A DNA stretch of 56,747 nt. Source: Corallococcus carmarthensis (GTDB lineage Bacteria; Myxococcota; Myxococcia; Myxococcales; Myxococcaceae). The stretch spans positions 1 through 56,747 of the forward strand of contig NZ_RAWE01000045.1 of NCBI RefSeq assembly GCF_003611695.1, given 5' to 3'. The position numbers were made by a program, and so were the translations under genes. Position 1 is the first letter of the stretch, and every line of letters begins with the position of its first letter. This document shows, piece by piece, positions 35,076-44,139 of this stretch. Below the pieces are notes generated by a model. It searched no databases. It was not told where the DNA came from and was given only the letters and a program-made list of their open reading frames with translations.

Positions 35076-35703
35076 TCAGGTGCCCCGTACGCTCACGCTT
35101 CGTCTTCAAATAGTCGACGTTATGCGGATTGTGCTCGGTCCGGGAAGGGATTCGGCGCCGGACCGCCACACCTTCCTCCACCAGCCCGGCGATCTTCAGC
35201 GGATTGTTGGTGATCAGGTCCACCGACCGCACATCCAACGACCGCAGCATTTCCGCAGCGATGTCGTACGAGCGCAAGTCATCCGCGAAGCCCAGCTGGC
35301 GATTGGCCTCGTAGGTGTCCAGCCCCTTGGCCTGCAGGGCGTAGGCCTTGATCTTGTTGCCCAGGCCGATGCCCCGGCCCTCCTGGCGCAGGTAGAGCAC
35401 CACGCCCAGGCCGTTCTGCGACACGAAGTCCAGCGCCCGGTCCAGCTGCTCGCGGCAGTCGCACTTGAGGCTGCCGAAGACCTCGCTCGTGAGGCACTCG
35501 GAGTGGATGCGCACCGGCACCCCCTCCAGGCCCTTGGGCTCGCCCACCACCAGCGCCACGTGCTCACGCCCATTGCGCTTGTCGCGGAAGACGATGGTCC
35601 TCAGCACTCCGCGGGCCGTGGGCACGTCCGCCTCCGAGTACCGCTCCAGGTGCTGGGTCGGCTTACGGGTTGGCAGGACCTGGGGTGAGCGCGTGTCGGA
35701 CAT
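35029..35703 (-). CDS. ribA: GTP cyclohydrolase II
   Basis: This enzyme opens GTP to 2,5-diamino-6-ribosylamino-4-pyrimidinone phosphate, the first step of riboflavin synthesis. I start at the ATG at 35703 (224 residues). Zinc ligands are C70, C81 and C83 in CLTSEVFGSLKCDC. RQEGRGIGL and NPLKIAGL are the substrate-binding and catalytic signatures. There is no RibB domain, so this is the stand-alone form. It sits between moeA and the MBL gene on the minus strand. No FMN riboswitch could be made out in the 122-base leader. Confidence 0.95.
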   Translation of the reverse strand: MSDTRSPQVLPTRKPTQHLERYSEADVPTARGVLRTIVFRDKRNGREHVALVVGEPKGLEGVPVRIHSECLTSEVFGSLKCDCREQLDRALDFVSQNGLGVVLYLRQEGRGIGLGNKIKAYALQAKGLDTYEANRQLGFADDLRSYDIAAEMLRSLDVRSVDLITNNPLKIAGLVEEGVAVRRRIPSRTEHNPHNVDYLKTKRERTGHLIELFAEDDDTEAKAG

Positions 35704-35787
35704 GGTAGGTCGTCTCCCAGTGGAGGGCCGTTTCTTCTCGCCCCCCTGGATGCAAGTCAAGGTGACACCCGGATGGGTGCGTTGAAA

Positions 35788-35810
35788 CCCGCCTGTTTGG
35801 ATGCGGCGGG
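35788..35810 (-). terminator. Weak hairpin after moeA
   Basis: On the minus strand CCCGCC and GGCGGG enclose 11 bases and are followed by TTTCAAC. A second small hairpin (CACCC/GGGTG) lies at 35766-35779. Either could terminate moeA or shape the ribA leader. Confidence 0.35.
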
Positions 35811-35825
35811 CGTGGACTGCGTTGC

Positions 35826-37055
35826 TCAGGCGACCCAGGAGAGGGGGAGCAGCTCGACATGGGAGCCATCAGTCAAGCTGCTGTCAGCCCGGGGGAAGTG
35901 AAGCAAATGTGTGGCTGCCGCAGCTGAACGCAGGGCCCCCGACGTCTGAGTCCCCAGGGGTTTCGCCCACAGCTCGCCCGCCCGCCAGGTGGCCGTGACG
36001 CGCACGAAGTGGGCAAGTCCCGGGGCCTTCGAAAGGCGTCCTTCCAGGCGGCCGGCGACGCGGGGCGGCTCCACGTCCTCCAGGCCCAGGAGCCGGCGCA
36101 GGGCGGGGCGCACGAAGAGCTCGAAGGTCACCAGCGACGACGTGGGGTTGCCGGGCAGTCCCAGGAAGAGGGTGGCGCCCCGCTGGCCCACGACCAGGGG
36201 CTTGCCGGGCTTGATGGCCACGCGCCAGAAGCGCTGCTCCACGCCCAGGGCCTCCAGGGCGTCCTTCACGAAGTCGTGGTCCCCCACGGAGACGCCGGCG
36301 CTGGTGAGGACCACGTCGAAGCCGTCCACGCGCGACAGGGCCTCCTGGACGGCCTCACGCGTGTCCCGGGCGATGCCCAGGAGCGTGGGCACGCCGCCCG
36401 CGCGCCGCACCGCCAGGGCCAGGGCGGGGGCGTTGATGTCCACGATGCCGTCGCCGGGGGGCTCGTCCACGCGGCACAGCTCGTCGCCCGTGGACAGCAC
36501 CGCCACGCGCGGCCGGCGGGGCACCGGCACCGTGCCCTGGCCCTGCGCCCACAGGAGCCCCAGCTCCGGGATGCCCAGGGGCGTGCCGCGCCGCAGCAGC
36601 AGGGCGCCTTCCTTCGCGTCCTCGCCCCGGGGGCGGATGAAGTTCCCCGGCCCCACGGCCTCCAATATCTCCACGGCGTCCGGCGCGTCCGGGACGGCGC
36701 GGGTGCGCTCGCGCATCACCACCGCGTCCGCGCCCGGGGGCAGGGGGGCTCCGGTCATGATCCGCGCGCAGGTCCCGGGGACGACCTCCCGGGTGGGACG
36801 CTTCCCGGCGAACACCGTCTCGCCCACCGTGAGGCGCACGGGCAGGGGGGCCGCCAGGTCCTGGGCGCGCACCGCGAAGCCGTCCATGGCGGAGTTGTCC
36901 CAGGGGGGCAGGGTGCGGCGGGCGGGGACGTCCTCGGCCAGCGCGCGGCCCAGGGCGTCATCCCCGGGCACCCATTCGGTGGGCAGCGGCGTGCACAGCC
37001 CGAGGATCCTCGCGCGGGCCTCCTCCACCGGCAGCAATTCGGGGGCGTCACTCAT
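35826..37055 (-). CDS. moeA: Molybdopterin molybdenumtransferase
   Basis: MoeA inserts molybdate into adenylylated molybdopterin. The ATG at 37055, with GGTGGGAAAAC upstream, gives 409 residues, the usual length. Conserved blocks are PPWDNSAMDGFAVRA near 60, ARIMTGAPLPPGADAVVMRE near 110, VLSTGDEL near 187 and SVGDHDF with GKPLVVG and FLGLPGNPTSS in the last half. The minus-strand frame stays open far upstream of this start, but that part opposes the H1-like gene and is a shadow. Other molybdenum cofactor genes are not in the window. Confidence 0.95.
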   Translation of the reverse strand: MSDAPELLPVEEARARILGLCTPLPTEWVPGDDALGRALAEDVPARRTLPPWDNSAMDGFAVRAQDLAAPLPVRLTVGETVFAGKRPTREVVPGTCARIMTGAPLPPGADAVVMRERTRAVPDAPDAVEILEAVGPGNFIRPRGEDAKEGALLLRRGTPLGIPELGLLWAQGQGTVPVPRRPRVAVLSTGDELCRVDEPPGDGIVDINAPALALAVRRAGGVPTLLGIARDTREAVQEALSRVDGFDVVLTSAGVSVGDHDFVKDALEALGVEQRFWRVAIKPGKPLVVGQRGATLFLGLPGNPTSSLVTFELFVRPALRRLLGLEDVEPPRVAGRLEGRLSKAPGLAHFVRVTATWRAGELWAKPLGTQTSGALRSAAAATHLLHFPRADSSLTDGSHVELLPLSWVA

Positions 37056-37098
37056 GCTGTTTTCCCACCCAAAGTCCGTGGGAAAATCAAGTGTTAGT

Positions 37099-37127
37099 TT
37101 GACAGCCCAGCTGATCATCGTTACAAG
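37099..37127 (+). promoter_or_regulatory. Sigma-70-type promoter for the H1-like gene
   Basis: A perfect TTGACA at 37099-37104 and TACAAG at 37122-37127 are separated by 17 bases. A start near 37134 would leave an untranslated leader of about 84 bases. It lies in the divergent moeA gap. Confidence 0.6.
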
Positions 37128-37217
37128 CAACCGTGCTCGCGAGGCTCGCGTCCAACAGCAGGGGCGTCCCGCCAACCCGTTGATAGCACACGGGAAATTT
37201 CCAAGGAGACAGCGTCG

Positions 37218-38624
37218 ATGGCCAAGCCCAAGTCCGGGGCGAAGAAGCCGACTCCCGCTGCAAAAGCCGGTGCGAAGCCTGCCGCGAAGAAGGACAACGC
37301 GGCCCGCCTGGATCTGATCAGGAACGCCTCGAAGAAGGTGGCGACGGCCGCGACGAAGGTCGTCAAGGCGGTGGCTGAAGGGGCGAAGGGGAAGGTCGCG
37401 GCGGCGAAGAAGGCGGTGGCGGAGAAGGTGGAGAAGGCCCCCGTGGCCGCCAAGAAGGCGGCGGCGAAGGCGGCTCCTCCCGCTCCCCCGACGCCCCCCG
37501 CGAAGCCTGGCAAGGCCGCGCCCGCCGCGAAGGGTGCGCCCGCCGCGCCCGCCGCCACCGGGAAGAAGGGGGCTGGCAAGGCGGGGGGCAAGACCCCGTC
37601 GGTCGTCCCCGCCGGTCCCGCCGTGGAGAAGCCGCGCCCCCGCGCGACGAAGCTTCCTCCCGTGGGCGAGCCGCTCACGAAGCGTGAGATGGAGCAGCTG
37701 CTCACCGCCGGCGAAGGCCGCGGCGTGATGGGGGAGGGCAGCCTCAAGGGCCGGCTCATCCTCAGCGGCGAGATGCCCCACCTGGTCGTCATTGGCCGCG
37801 ACAAGCGCGAGCTGACGTTCCTCTTGCAGGGACCGGATCAGGAAGTCCTGCCGGCCTACGTGGACCACAAGGTCTCCGTGAGCGGGCTCATCAAGAAGAC
37901 GACCAACCACAGCGGCGTGGTGGAGGTGCGCAAGTACTCCGCCAAGAAGCCGGAAGTGGAAGAGGTCGCGCCGCCTCCCGCGGACACGGAGCCGAAGCTG
38001 CGCTACCTGTCGCCCGGCGAGGTCTCCATGGCCATCGCCGCGGGCATGGGCGCCGGCATCAAGGGCTTCGCCAGCATCCGGGGCAACCTGGAGATGATGG
38101 GCGAGGACTTCGTGCTCGTCGTCTCCAACGGCGGCACGCGCCAGCAGGTGTCCTTCGCCATCGAAGGCAAGGCGGCGGTGAAGAGCCTGCGCAAGCACGT
38201 GGGGCAGACGCTCCAGGTGACGGGCGTGGTGGACAAGACGTCCGGCTGGGGTGGCCGCATCACCGCGGAGACCGTGGAGCCGCGTCCGTCCGAGGCCCGC
38301 TCGGTGTCGCGCGATGAGATGGAGCTGGTCCACATCGAGGGCGAGGTGCCCACGTCCGTGGACGTGAAGCTCAACCACGGCCTCACCGTGCGCCTGCAGG
38401 AGCAGCCCGGCGCCACCTGGGCCATCGAGCCCACGCTGGCCAAGCGCGTGGGTCTGCGCGAGGCCAACTTCGAGCCGGGTCCCAACGGCAGCCCGGCCAC
38501 GCGCGAGTTCTTCTTCACGCCGCGCAACCCCGGCAGCTTCGAAATGGAGTTCTTCCTCGCCAAGGCGTTCACGCCGGGCGTGGTGGAGCGCTCCTTCAAG
38601 ATCAACGTCACGGTCAAGCCCTGA
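37218..38624 (+). CDS. Protein with histone H1-like Lys/Ala/Pro N-terminus and a conserved C-terminal part
   Basis: AAGGAGA lies upstream of the ATG. Residues 1-150 are built from AAKKA/PAAK-type repeats like eukaryotic H1 tails and bacterial H1-like proteins, and should bind DNA or RNA non-specifically. Residues about 150-468 are a globular region I do not recognise: KREMEQLLTAGEGRG, then beta-rich segments, and a last segment (FFFTPRNPGSFEMEFFLAKA) that looks like an Ig-like sandwich. There is no signal peptide. The promoter at 37099 is strong, so expression may be high. A nucleoid role is inferred from the tail only. Confidence 0.7.
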   Translation: MAKPKSGAKKPTPAAKAGAKPAAKKDNAARLDLIRNASKKVATAATKVVKAVAEGAKGKVAAAKKAVAEKVEKAPVAAKKAAAKAAPPAPPTPPAKPGKAAPAAKGAPAAPAATGKKGAGKAGGKTPSVVPAGPAVEKPRPRATKLPPVGEPLTKREMEQLLTAGEGRGVMGEGSLKGRLILSGEMPHLVVIGRDKRELTFLLQGPDQEVLPAYVDHKVSVSGLIKKTTNHSGVVEVRKYSAKKPEVEEVAPPPADTEPKLRYLSPGEVSMAIAAGMGAGIKGFASIRGNLEMMGEDFVLVVSNGGTRQQVSFAIEGKAAVKSLRKHVGQTLQVTGVVDKTSGWGGRITAETVEPRPSEARSVSRDEMELVHIEGEVPTSVDVKLNHGLTVRLQEQPGATWAIEPTLAKRVGLREANFEPGPNGSPATREFFFTPRNPGSFEMEFFLAKAFTPGVVERSFKINVTVKP

Positions 38625-38640
38625 CGGCTTGGGCGCACGG

Positions 38641-38675
38641 GCCCTCCCTGGACCGCAAGGTCCGCCAGGGAGGGC
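38641..38675 (+). terminator. Strong hairpin after the H1-like gene
   Basis: Arms GCCCTCCCTGG and CCAGGGAGGGC (11 bp) surround a smaller ACC-GCAA-GGT stem. It begins 16 bases after the stop. There is no T run, but it is placed as a terminator before rnr. Confidence 0.6.
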
Positions 38676-38751
38676 GAATGGGGGCCGGGGGGTTCCCGCC
38701 CGCACCCTTCGGGCTTACCCGTTCCCTCAGCGGCCTTGCCGCATCCCCACC

Positions 38752-41700
38752 GTGAGCCTCTCCCAAGACCACATCCGACAGCTGCTCGCCGAAGCCGATC
38801 ACCCCCTGGGCGTGAAGGAGCTCCTTCGCGTCGCGGGGCTGAACCCCGGCCAGCAGACCGAACTCAAGCGCGCCCTGCGGGAACTGGTGCGCGCGGGCAT
38901 CATCGTCAAGGACGGCAAGCGGTTCCGGCTGGAAGGCCCGCGCACGCCACGGGCGCCCGAGGCTGGCGTCGAGGCTCGCCGCGAACCCTCCGCGCCTCCC
39001 TTCAAGAAGCGGGGCCCCACGCCGGGCAGCGGGCGCGAGGAGCGCGGGGGCGGCTTCCGGGACGACCGTCAGGGCTTCCGCGGCGGCGACTTCCGGCGCT
39101 CGTTGCAGCGCGGCTCGCGGGACGACCGCTTCGAGGACTCCGGCCAGCCCGCGGTGGAGGGCATCCTCCACATGCACCGGGACGGCTTCGGCTTCGTGCA
39201 CCCGGTGACGGGCGAGGGGGAGAACATCTTCCTGCCGCCCGGCGAGGCGCAGCGGGCGCTCGACAACGACCGCGTCGTCGTGGAGGTGGCGGGACGGCCG
39301 GGCCGCTTCGAAGGCCGCCTGGTGCGCGTGCTCAGCCGGCGGCGTGAGCTGGCGGTGGGCACGTACGTGGCGCAGGGCCGGCACTCGCTGGTGATGACCA
39401 CGGACGCGAACCTGCCGGGCCCCATCCGCGTGCCGCCGACGCAGATGGCGCGCGACGGCGACCTGGTGAAGGTGCGGCTGGGCGTGGGCGCGGACCTCCT
39501 GGAGCCCGGGCAGGGGCTGTTCGGTGAAGTGGCCGGCTCCCTGGGGCGGCCGGGTGATCCGAGCGCGGAGGTGCTGGGTTCGGCCTTCGCGCATGGTTTC
39601 TCCGACGAGTTCCCGCCGGAGGTGATGGACGAGGCGGACGCGTTCGCGGTGAAGGTCACGGAGGCGGAGGCCACGGAGGGCAACCGCCGCGACCTGCGCT
39701 CGATGCCGCTCATCACCATCGACGGCGAGGACGCGCGCGACTTCGACGACGCGGTCTACGCGGAGCCGCGGGCCGGGGGCTGGCGGCTGGTGGTGGCCAT
39801 CGCGGACGTGTCGCACTACGTGAAGGAGCGCAGCGCGCTGGACGCGGAGGCGCTCAACCGCGCCACGTCCGTGTACCTGCCGGACCGCGTGCTGCCCATG
39901 CTGCCGGAGCGGCTGTCCAACGGCATCTGTTCGCTGCGCCCGGACGAGGACCGCCTGTGCATGGTCGCGGACATGACGTTCGACCGTCAGGGCCAGCGGC
40001 GCTCGCATGAGCTGTACCCGGCGGTGATGCGCAGCGTGGCGCGCTGCACGTACAACGAGGTGCAGGACGTCCTGGACGGCACGGACGTGCCGCACCGGAA
40101 CTTCCTCAAGCCCCAGTTCGAGCAATTGATGGCGCTGGCGCGCTCGCTGATGGCCATGCGCAAGGCGCGAGGCGCCATCGACTTCGACGTGCCCGAGCAC
40201 AAGGTGTTGCTGGGCGAGGATGGCCTGCCGCAGCGCATGGAGAAGCGCGAGCGCAAGGACAGCCACCGGCTCATCGAGGAGTGCATGCTGGCCGCGAACG
40301 AGGCGGTGGCCACGTACTTCCAGGACGAGGGCCTGCCCACGGTGTACCGGTTCCACGGCGAGCCGGATCCGCAGAAGCTGGCGGCGTTCGCGGTGCTGGC
40401 GGAGGCGTACGGCTTCCAGCTCGACGTGGAAGACGGCGTGTCGTCCAAGGAACTGGACGCGTTCATCACGCAGCTGGAGGGGCACCCGGAGCAGCGGGCC
40501 CTGAACCAGCTGCTGCTGCGCTCCATGATGCAGGCCGTCTACACGTCGACGCGCGTGGGCCACTACGGGCTCGCGGCGGAGAACTACCTGCACTTCACTT
40601 CGCCCATCCGGCGGTATCCGGACCTGCTGGTGCACCGCATCCTGAAGGCGGTGTGGGCGCGCAAGGGCAAGCGGCCCTCGGAAGCGCATCTGGAGCGCGA
40701 GGAGGAGCGGCTGGAGGGCATGGCGCAGCAGTGCTCGGAGCGCGAGCGCGCGGCCATGACGGTGGAGCGCGAGGTGGTGGCGTTCTACGCGGCCCTGATG
40801 ATGAAGGACCGCGTGGGCGAGGAGTTCGACGCGACGGTGGCGGGCATCGCCGAGTTCGGCTTCTTCGTGGAGCTGGACGAGGTCCACGTCGAGGGCCTGG
40901 TGAAGGCGGAGACGCTGGGGCCGGGCTCCAAGCTGGACAAGCGCACGCACTCGCTCGTGTATGCGAATGGCCGGCGCGTGCGCGTGGGGCAGAAGCTGCG
41001 CGTGCGGCTGCTGTCCGCGAACACGACGTCGCGGAAGATCGACTTCGAGGCGCTCCAGTTCGCGGATGAGGCCCCGCTCCAGCGCACCACCGGAGCGCGG
41101 CCGCCGATGCGCCGCCGCGAGGCCGTCACCGAGGCGCCGGGCCGTCACACGGGTGGCAGGCCCGGAGGCCGCGAGCGCGAAGCCGTGAAGACGGGCCGCA
41201 CGCCGTGGCGGAAGCCCGCGGCGGAGGAGACGCCGGACGCGGAGCAGTGGAAGTCGCTCGCGGAGGCGGAGGAGACGCCGTTCGGTGTGAAGGCGTGGGA
41301 GCCGCCCGCGGCCGAGGAGATCGCGACGGAGGATGCCGCGGCGCTCTCCGGATACGGCAGCGAAGCTTCGGAGGAAGAGGCGGCCCGCCCGCGTCCGCGT
41401 GGACGGTTCAGCCGGGAAGGGCGCCGCGAGGAGGCCGCTCCCGCCCGCTCCACCTCCCGCTTCCTGCGCGCCCGGCCCGAGGAAGCCCCCGCGCCGAAGG
41501 CGGAGCCGGCCACCCCGGCCAAGGGCAAGCGCAAGGTCATCCGCCCCACGCTCCCCGCATCCGATGAGGGCGCCGAAGCCGGCCCTCCGGAAGAAGCCCG
41601 AGCGCCGCGTGAGGACTTCAACGCCGGGCGTTCCGGCGAGGAACCTGCTTCGCGGGCGAAGGCGCCTCGCGAGGACTTCACGCCGCCGTCCTTTGACGCC

Positions 41701-41949
41701 GACGACAGCGCGCCGGCGGCTTCACCGCACCCGGGCTTCGACCGGATCCGCGCGCTGGCGGCGCAGCGGGGTCAGCTCTCCACGGGGGCGGCTCCGGGCG
41801 GCGCGTCCAAGAAGGTCCGCAAGGCGGCCTCGGGCGCGAGCTCCCGTGCGAAGCCCTCGAAGAAGGCACCGTCGGGGAAGAAGTCCGGTGGGTCGAAGGG
41901 CGCGGGCAAGACGCCGGGGCGCGGAGCTCCGGGCAAGCGCAAGCGCTGA
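38752..41949 (+). CDS. rnr: Ribonuclease R with long C-terminal extension
   Basis: This processive 3'-to-5' exoribonuclease degrades structured RNA. The GTG at 38752 fits the family N-terminus (SLSQDHIRQLLAEADHPLG, a winged-helix segment). Cold-shock domains cover about 130-260. The RNB catalytic centre starts at D324 (DGEDARDFDD), and HFTSPIRRYPDL lies near 610. The S1 domain is at about 689-775. Residues after about 776 are an unusual tail of some 290 residues, charged and Ala/Pro-rich, with two APREDF motifs and a Lys/Ser/Gly end (KKAPSGKKSGGSKGAG). E. coli RNase R is about 810 residues, so this tail is additional. Confidence 0.92.
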   Translation: MSLSQDHIRQLLAEADHPLGVKELLRVAGLNPGQQTELKRALRELVRAGIIVKDGKRFRLEGPRTPRAPEAGVEARREPSAPPFKKRGPTPGSGREERGGGFRDDRQGFRGGDFRRSLQRGSRDDRFEDSGQPAVEGILHMHRDGFGFVHPVTGEGENIFLPPGEAQRALDNDRVVVEVAGRPGRFEGRLVRVLSRRRELAVGTYVAQGRHSLVMTTDANLPGPIRVPPTQMARDGDLVKVRLGVGADLLEPGQGLFGEVAGSLGRPGDPSAEVLGSAFAHGFSDEFPPEVMDEADAFAVKVTEAEATEGNRRDLRSMPLITIDGEDARDFDDAVYAEPRAGGWRLVVAIADVSHYVKERSALDAEALNRATSVYLPDRVLPMLPERLSNGICSLRPDEDRLCMVADMTFDRQGQRRSHELYPAVMRSVARCTYNEVQDVLDGTDVPHRNFLKPQFEQLMALARSLMAMRKARGAIDFDVPEHKVLLGEDGLPQRMEKRERKDSHRLIEECMLAANEAVATYFQDEGLPTVYRFHGEPDPQKLAAFAVLAEAYGFQLDVEDGVSSKELDAFITQLEGHPEQRALNQLLLRSMMQAVYTSTRVGHYGLAAENYLHFTSPIRRYPDLLVHRILKAVWARKGKRPSEAHLEREEERLEGMAQQCSERERAAMTVEREVVAFYAALMMKDRVGEEFDATVAGIAEFGFFVELDEVHVEGLVKAETLGPGSKLDKRTHSLVYANGRRVRVGQKLRVRLLSANTTSRKIDFEALQFADEAPLQRTTGARPPMRRREAVTEAPGRHTGGRPGGREREAVKTGRTPWRKPAAEETPDAEQWKSLAEAEETPFGVKAWEPPAAEEIATEDAAALSGYGSEASEEEAARPRPRGRFSREGRREEAAPARSTSRFLRARPEEAPAPKAEPATPAKGKRKVIRPTLPASDEGAEAGPPEEARAPREDFNAGRSGEEPASRAKAPREDFTPPSFDADDSAPAASPHPGFDRIRALAAQRGQLSTGAAPGGASKKVRKAASGASSRAKPSKKAPSGKKSGGSKGAGKTPGRGAPGKRKR

Positions 41950-42000
41950 GGGTGGGGCCGGGCCTTCCGGCCTCGCCGCCATTCCAATCAAGGAGGCCGT

Positions 42001-42219
42001 GTGGGTGCTGTGCGAATCGTGGGGTTGATGCTCGCGGTGGCGGGCGGAGTGCTGCTGTTCACCGGGCTCAAGGCGCGGGACTCGCTCACCGAACGCGCCA
42101 CGGAGCTCATCACCGGCCGCAACACCGAACAGACCACGCTCTACGTCGCGGGCGGCGGCGCCGCGCTCGTGGGCGGCATCCTGCTGGCCCTCTTCGGGGG
42201 AGGACGAGGCCGGCGTTAG
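42001..42219 (+). CDS. DUF3185-like small membrane protein
   Basis: The 72-residue protein has two membrane helices (VGLMLAVAGGVLLFTGL and YVAGGGAALVGGILLALFGG) separated by the polar DSLTERATELITGRNTEQT. This layout matches the DUF3185 family. The GTG has AAGGAGG 4 bases upstream. Function is unknown. It follows rnr by 51 bases and converges with the TPR lipoprotein. Confidence 0.75.
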   Translation: MGAVRIVGLMLAVAGGVLLFTGLKARDSLTERATELITGRNTEQTTLYVAGGGAALVGGILLALFGGGRGRR

Positions 42220-42240
42220 GCCCCGTCCCCCGCGCCGGGA

Positions 42241-43074
42241 CTACTTGTTGGAGGCCTGCGCGGCCTTGGCGCGCTTGGTCGCCTCGCCGAACTGCTTGGT
42301 CGACTCGTTGGCCTGGGCCGTCAGCTCCTCGATGCGCTTGGCGTGCGCGGCGGAGCTGGCCTTGGCGGCGGCGACGCGCTCCGCGGCCTGCGGATCCACG
42401 ACGGGCTTCTTGCCCTTCTCCGGCTTGGGCGGCGTGGCGGCCTCGACGGCCTCCTGATCGGCGGCCTGCTGCAGCGCCTTCTCGTGCTCGATGTACTTGA
42501 ACATCACGATGCGCTTGTTGAGGTACGTGTTGGGCAGGTCCGGGTTGATGGCGATGACCTGGTCATACGTCTTCAGCGCGAGATCCAGCTCCGTGGGGAC
42601 CGCGGGAGCGGACATGGAGCGGGCGCCACCGCGCTGCGCGTGCACCTCCGCGATCCAGCTGAGCGCGTCGGTGTCCTTCGGGTTGATCTTGAGGCACTCC
42701 TGGAAGTACTGCTCCGCCTTCTCCAGCGGGCCGTTCTTCGCGTACATCGCCGCGACGTTGCGGTAGGCCTCGGCCTTGTCGTTGGGCGTCTTCGCGAACT
42801 CCACCAGCTTCAGCGCGGACTCCGCGGCCTGGTCCGTCTGGCCCGCCTGCAGGTGCGCATAGGCCTTCCGCTCCCAGACCTTCTCCTGGGTCGGGTCGAT
42901 CTTCAGCGACTCCTCGTACTCCTTCACCGACTCCGCGTACTTCTTGTCGGCGAGGAAGTTGGTGCCCTTGACCCGGTGCTCCTTGGCCTTCTCCGCCTTC
43001 TCGTCGCCACAGCCGAAGGACCCGCCGAGGGTCAGCACACCCAGCATCAAACCCACGCTACCCAGCCGCTTCAT
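42241..43074 (-). CDS. TPR-repeat lipoprotein
   Basis: The ATG at 43074 gives 277 residues with a lipoprotein signal peptide ending GSFGC (Cys22). Tandem TPR units follow (EYEESLKIDPTQEKVWERKA, AEQYFQECLKINPKDTDALS, TYDQVIAINPDLPNTYLN), so it is probably a periplasmic protein-interaction scaffold. The C-terminal 70 residues are Ala/Lys/Glu-rich and coiled-coil-like (KRIEELTAQANESTKQFGEA). No partner is evident from the neighbours. Confidence 0.85.
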   Translation of the reverse strand: MKRLGSVGLMLGVLTLGGSFGCGDEKAEKAKEHRVKGTNFLADKKYAESVKEYEESLKIDPTQEKVWERKAYAHLQAGQTDQAAESALKLVEFAKTPNDKAEAYRNVAAMYAKNGPLEKAEQYFQECLKINPKDTDALSWIAEVHAQRGGARSMSAPAVPTELDLALKTYDQVIAINPDLPNTYLNKRIVMFKYIEHEKALQQAADQEAVEAATPPKPEKGKKPVVDPQAAERVAAAKASSAAHAKRIEELTAQANESTKQFGEATKRAKAAQASNK

Positions 43075-43167
43075 GCCCAAAGCCTTTCGTGAAGTTCCAG
43101 GGGCACGTCCCAGCGGGGGCCCCACGCGGCGCGGAATATACCCGAACTCGTCTCGTGAACCCCCCGT

Positions 43168-43208
43168 CCTGAAGGCTCGGCCGCCCCCGTCCGGCGGGGC
43201 GCTTCAGG
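43168..43208 (-). terminator. Terminator at the end of the btuFDC-like operon
   Basis: Outer arms CCTGAAG/CTTCAGG and inner arms CCCCG/CGGGG form a composite stem on the minus strand. The outer arm overlaps the permease stop codon. Confidence 0.5.
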
Positions 43209-44139
43209 AGCGAGCGCGCGCGACCAGGGAGACGAGCAGGGGCGCGCCCAGGGCGGCTGTCACCACTCCCACGGGCAATTCACGCCCGGGGAGGATCACC
43301 CGCGCCGACGCATCGCACAACGCGAGGAAGGCGGCCCCCACCACCACGGAGCCAGGCAGCAGCACGCGGCGGCTCACGCCCAGCGTCCGGCGCACCAGGT
43401 GCGGGACGATGAGCTCCACGAAGGCGATGGGGCCACACCACGCGACGCAGGCGGCCACGCCCAGCGCCCCCAGGCCGATGGCCACCGTGCGCACGCGGCG
43501 GACGGGGACGCCCTGGGACTCCGCGTGCTCCTCGCCGGCGATGAACACCTCCAGTGCGCGGGTGAGGGCCAGCAGCCCCACGACGGTGACGGCCGCGAAC
43601 GGCGTGAGGAGCAGCACGCCCGAGTAGCCCACCTGCGGCAGGTGGCCCAGGGACCAGCGCATGGCGGCCATGAGCTCCGCGGAGTCCGCGGTGAACTGCA
43701 ACCCGGTGGAGATGGCGCCCGCCGCCATGGAGCAGGCGATGCCGGCCAGCACCACGTCGTTCATCCGTACGCGGCGGCCCGCGGCGATGGCGGCCACCAC
43801 CAGGCTGACGCCGAGCGCCCCCACGAAGGCCGCGGCGGTGATGAGCGGCAGTCCGCCTGGAGCAAGCCGGGCCCCCAGGATGATGGCCACCAGCGCGCCC
43901 AGGGTCGCCCCGGCCGTGGTGCCCACGGTGCTGGGCGCGGCCAGCGGGTTCGCGAAGAGGGACTGGTACACCGCGCCCACCAGCGACAGCGTGCCGCCCA
44001 CCAGCATCGCCATCAGCGTGCGGGGCACGCGCAGCTGCCAGAAGACGAAGTCCGCCGTGCCGGGGGCGAACCCCGGGCCGATGAACGGCGCCACCGCGCA
44101 CGCGGCCAGGCACACCGCCAGCAGGAGCCAGACCTTCAC
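43204..44139 (-). CDS. FecCD/BtuC-type ABC permease
   Basis: This is the integral membrane subunit of a cobalamin, heme or siderophore importer. The GTG at 44139 overlaps the ATPase stop by 4 bases and gives 311 residues. Many hydrophobic helices are present, with family motifs RVPRTLMAMLVGGTLSLVGA, NPLAAPSTVGTTAGA and GPIAFVELIVPHLVRRTLG. The longer frame upstream is not used because it lies in the ATPase gene. Substrate cannot be fixed from sequence. Confidence 0.9.
   Translation of the reverse strand: MKVWLLLAVCLAACAVAPFIGPGFAPGTADFVFWQLRVPRTLMAMLVGGTLSLVGAVYQSLFANPLAAPSTVGTTAGATLGALVAIILGARLAPGGLPLITAAAFVGALGVSLVVAAIAAGRRVRMNDVVLAGIACSMAAGAISTGLQFTADSAELMAAMRWSLGHLPQVGYSGVLLLTPFAAVTVVGLLALTRALEVFIAGEEHAESQGVPVRRVRTVAIGLGALGVAACVAWCGPIAFVELIVPHLVRRTLGVSRRVLLPGSVVVGAAFLALCDASARVILPGRELPVGVVTAALGAPLLVSLVARARS

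Noticed and set aside
35704-35825. Possible FMN riboswitch upstream of ribA
   Set aside because: Only two simple hairpins are visible; the conserved FMN aptamer blocks are missing.
38614-41148. 844-codon minus-strand frame opposite rnr
   Set aside because: Antisense shadow; RNase R motifs on the plus strand are complete.
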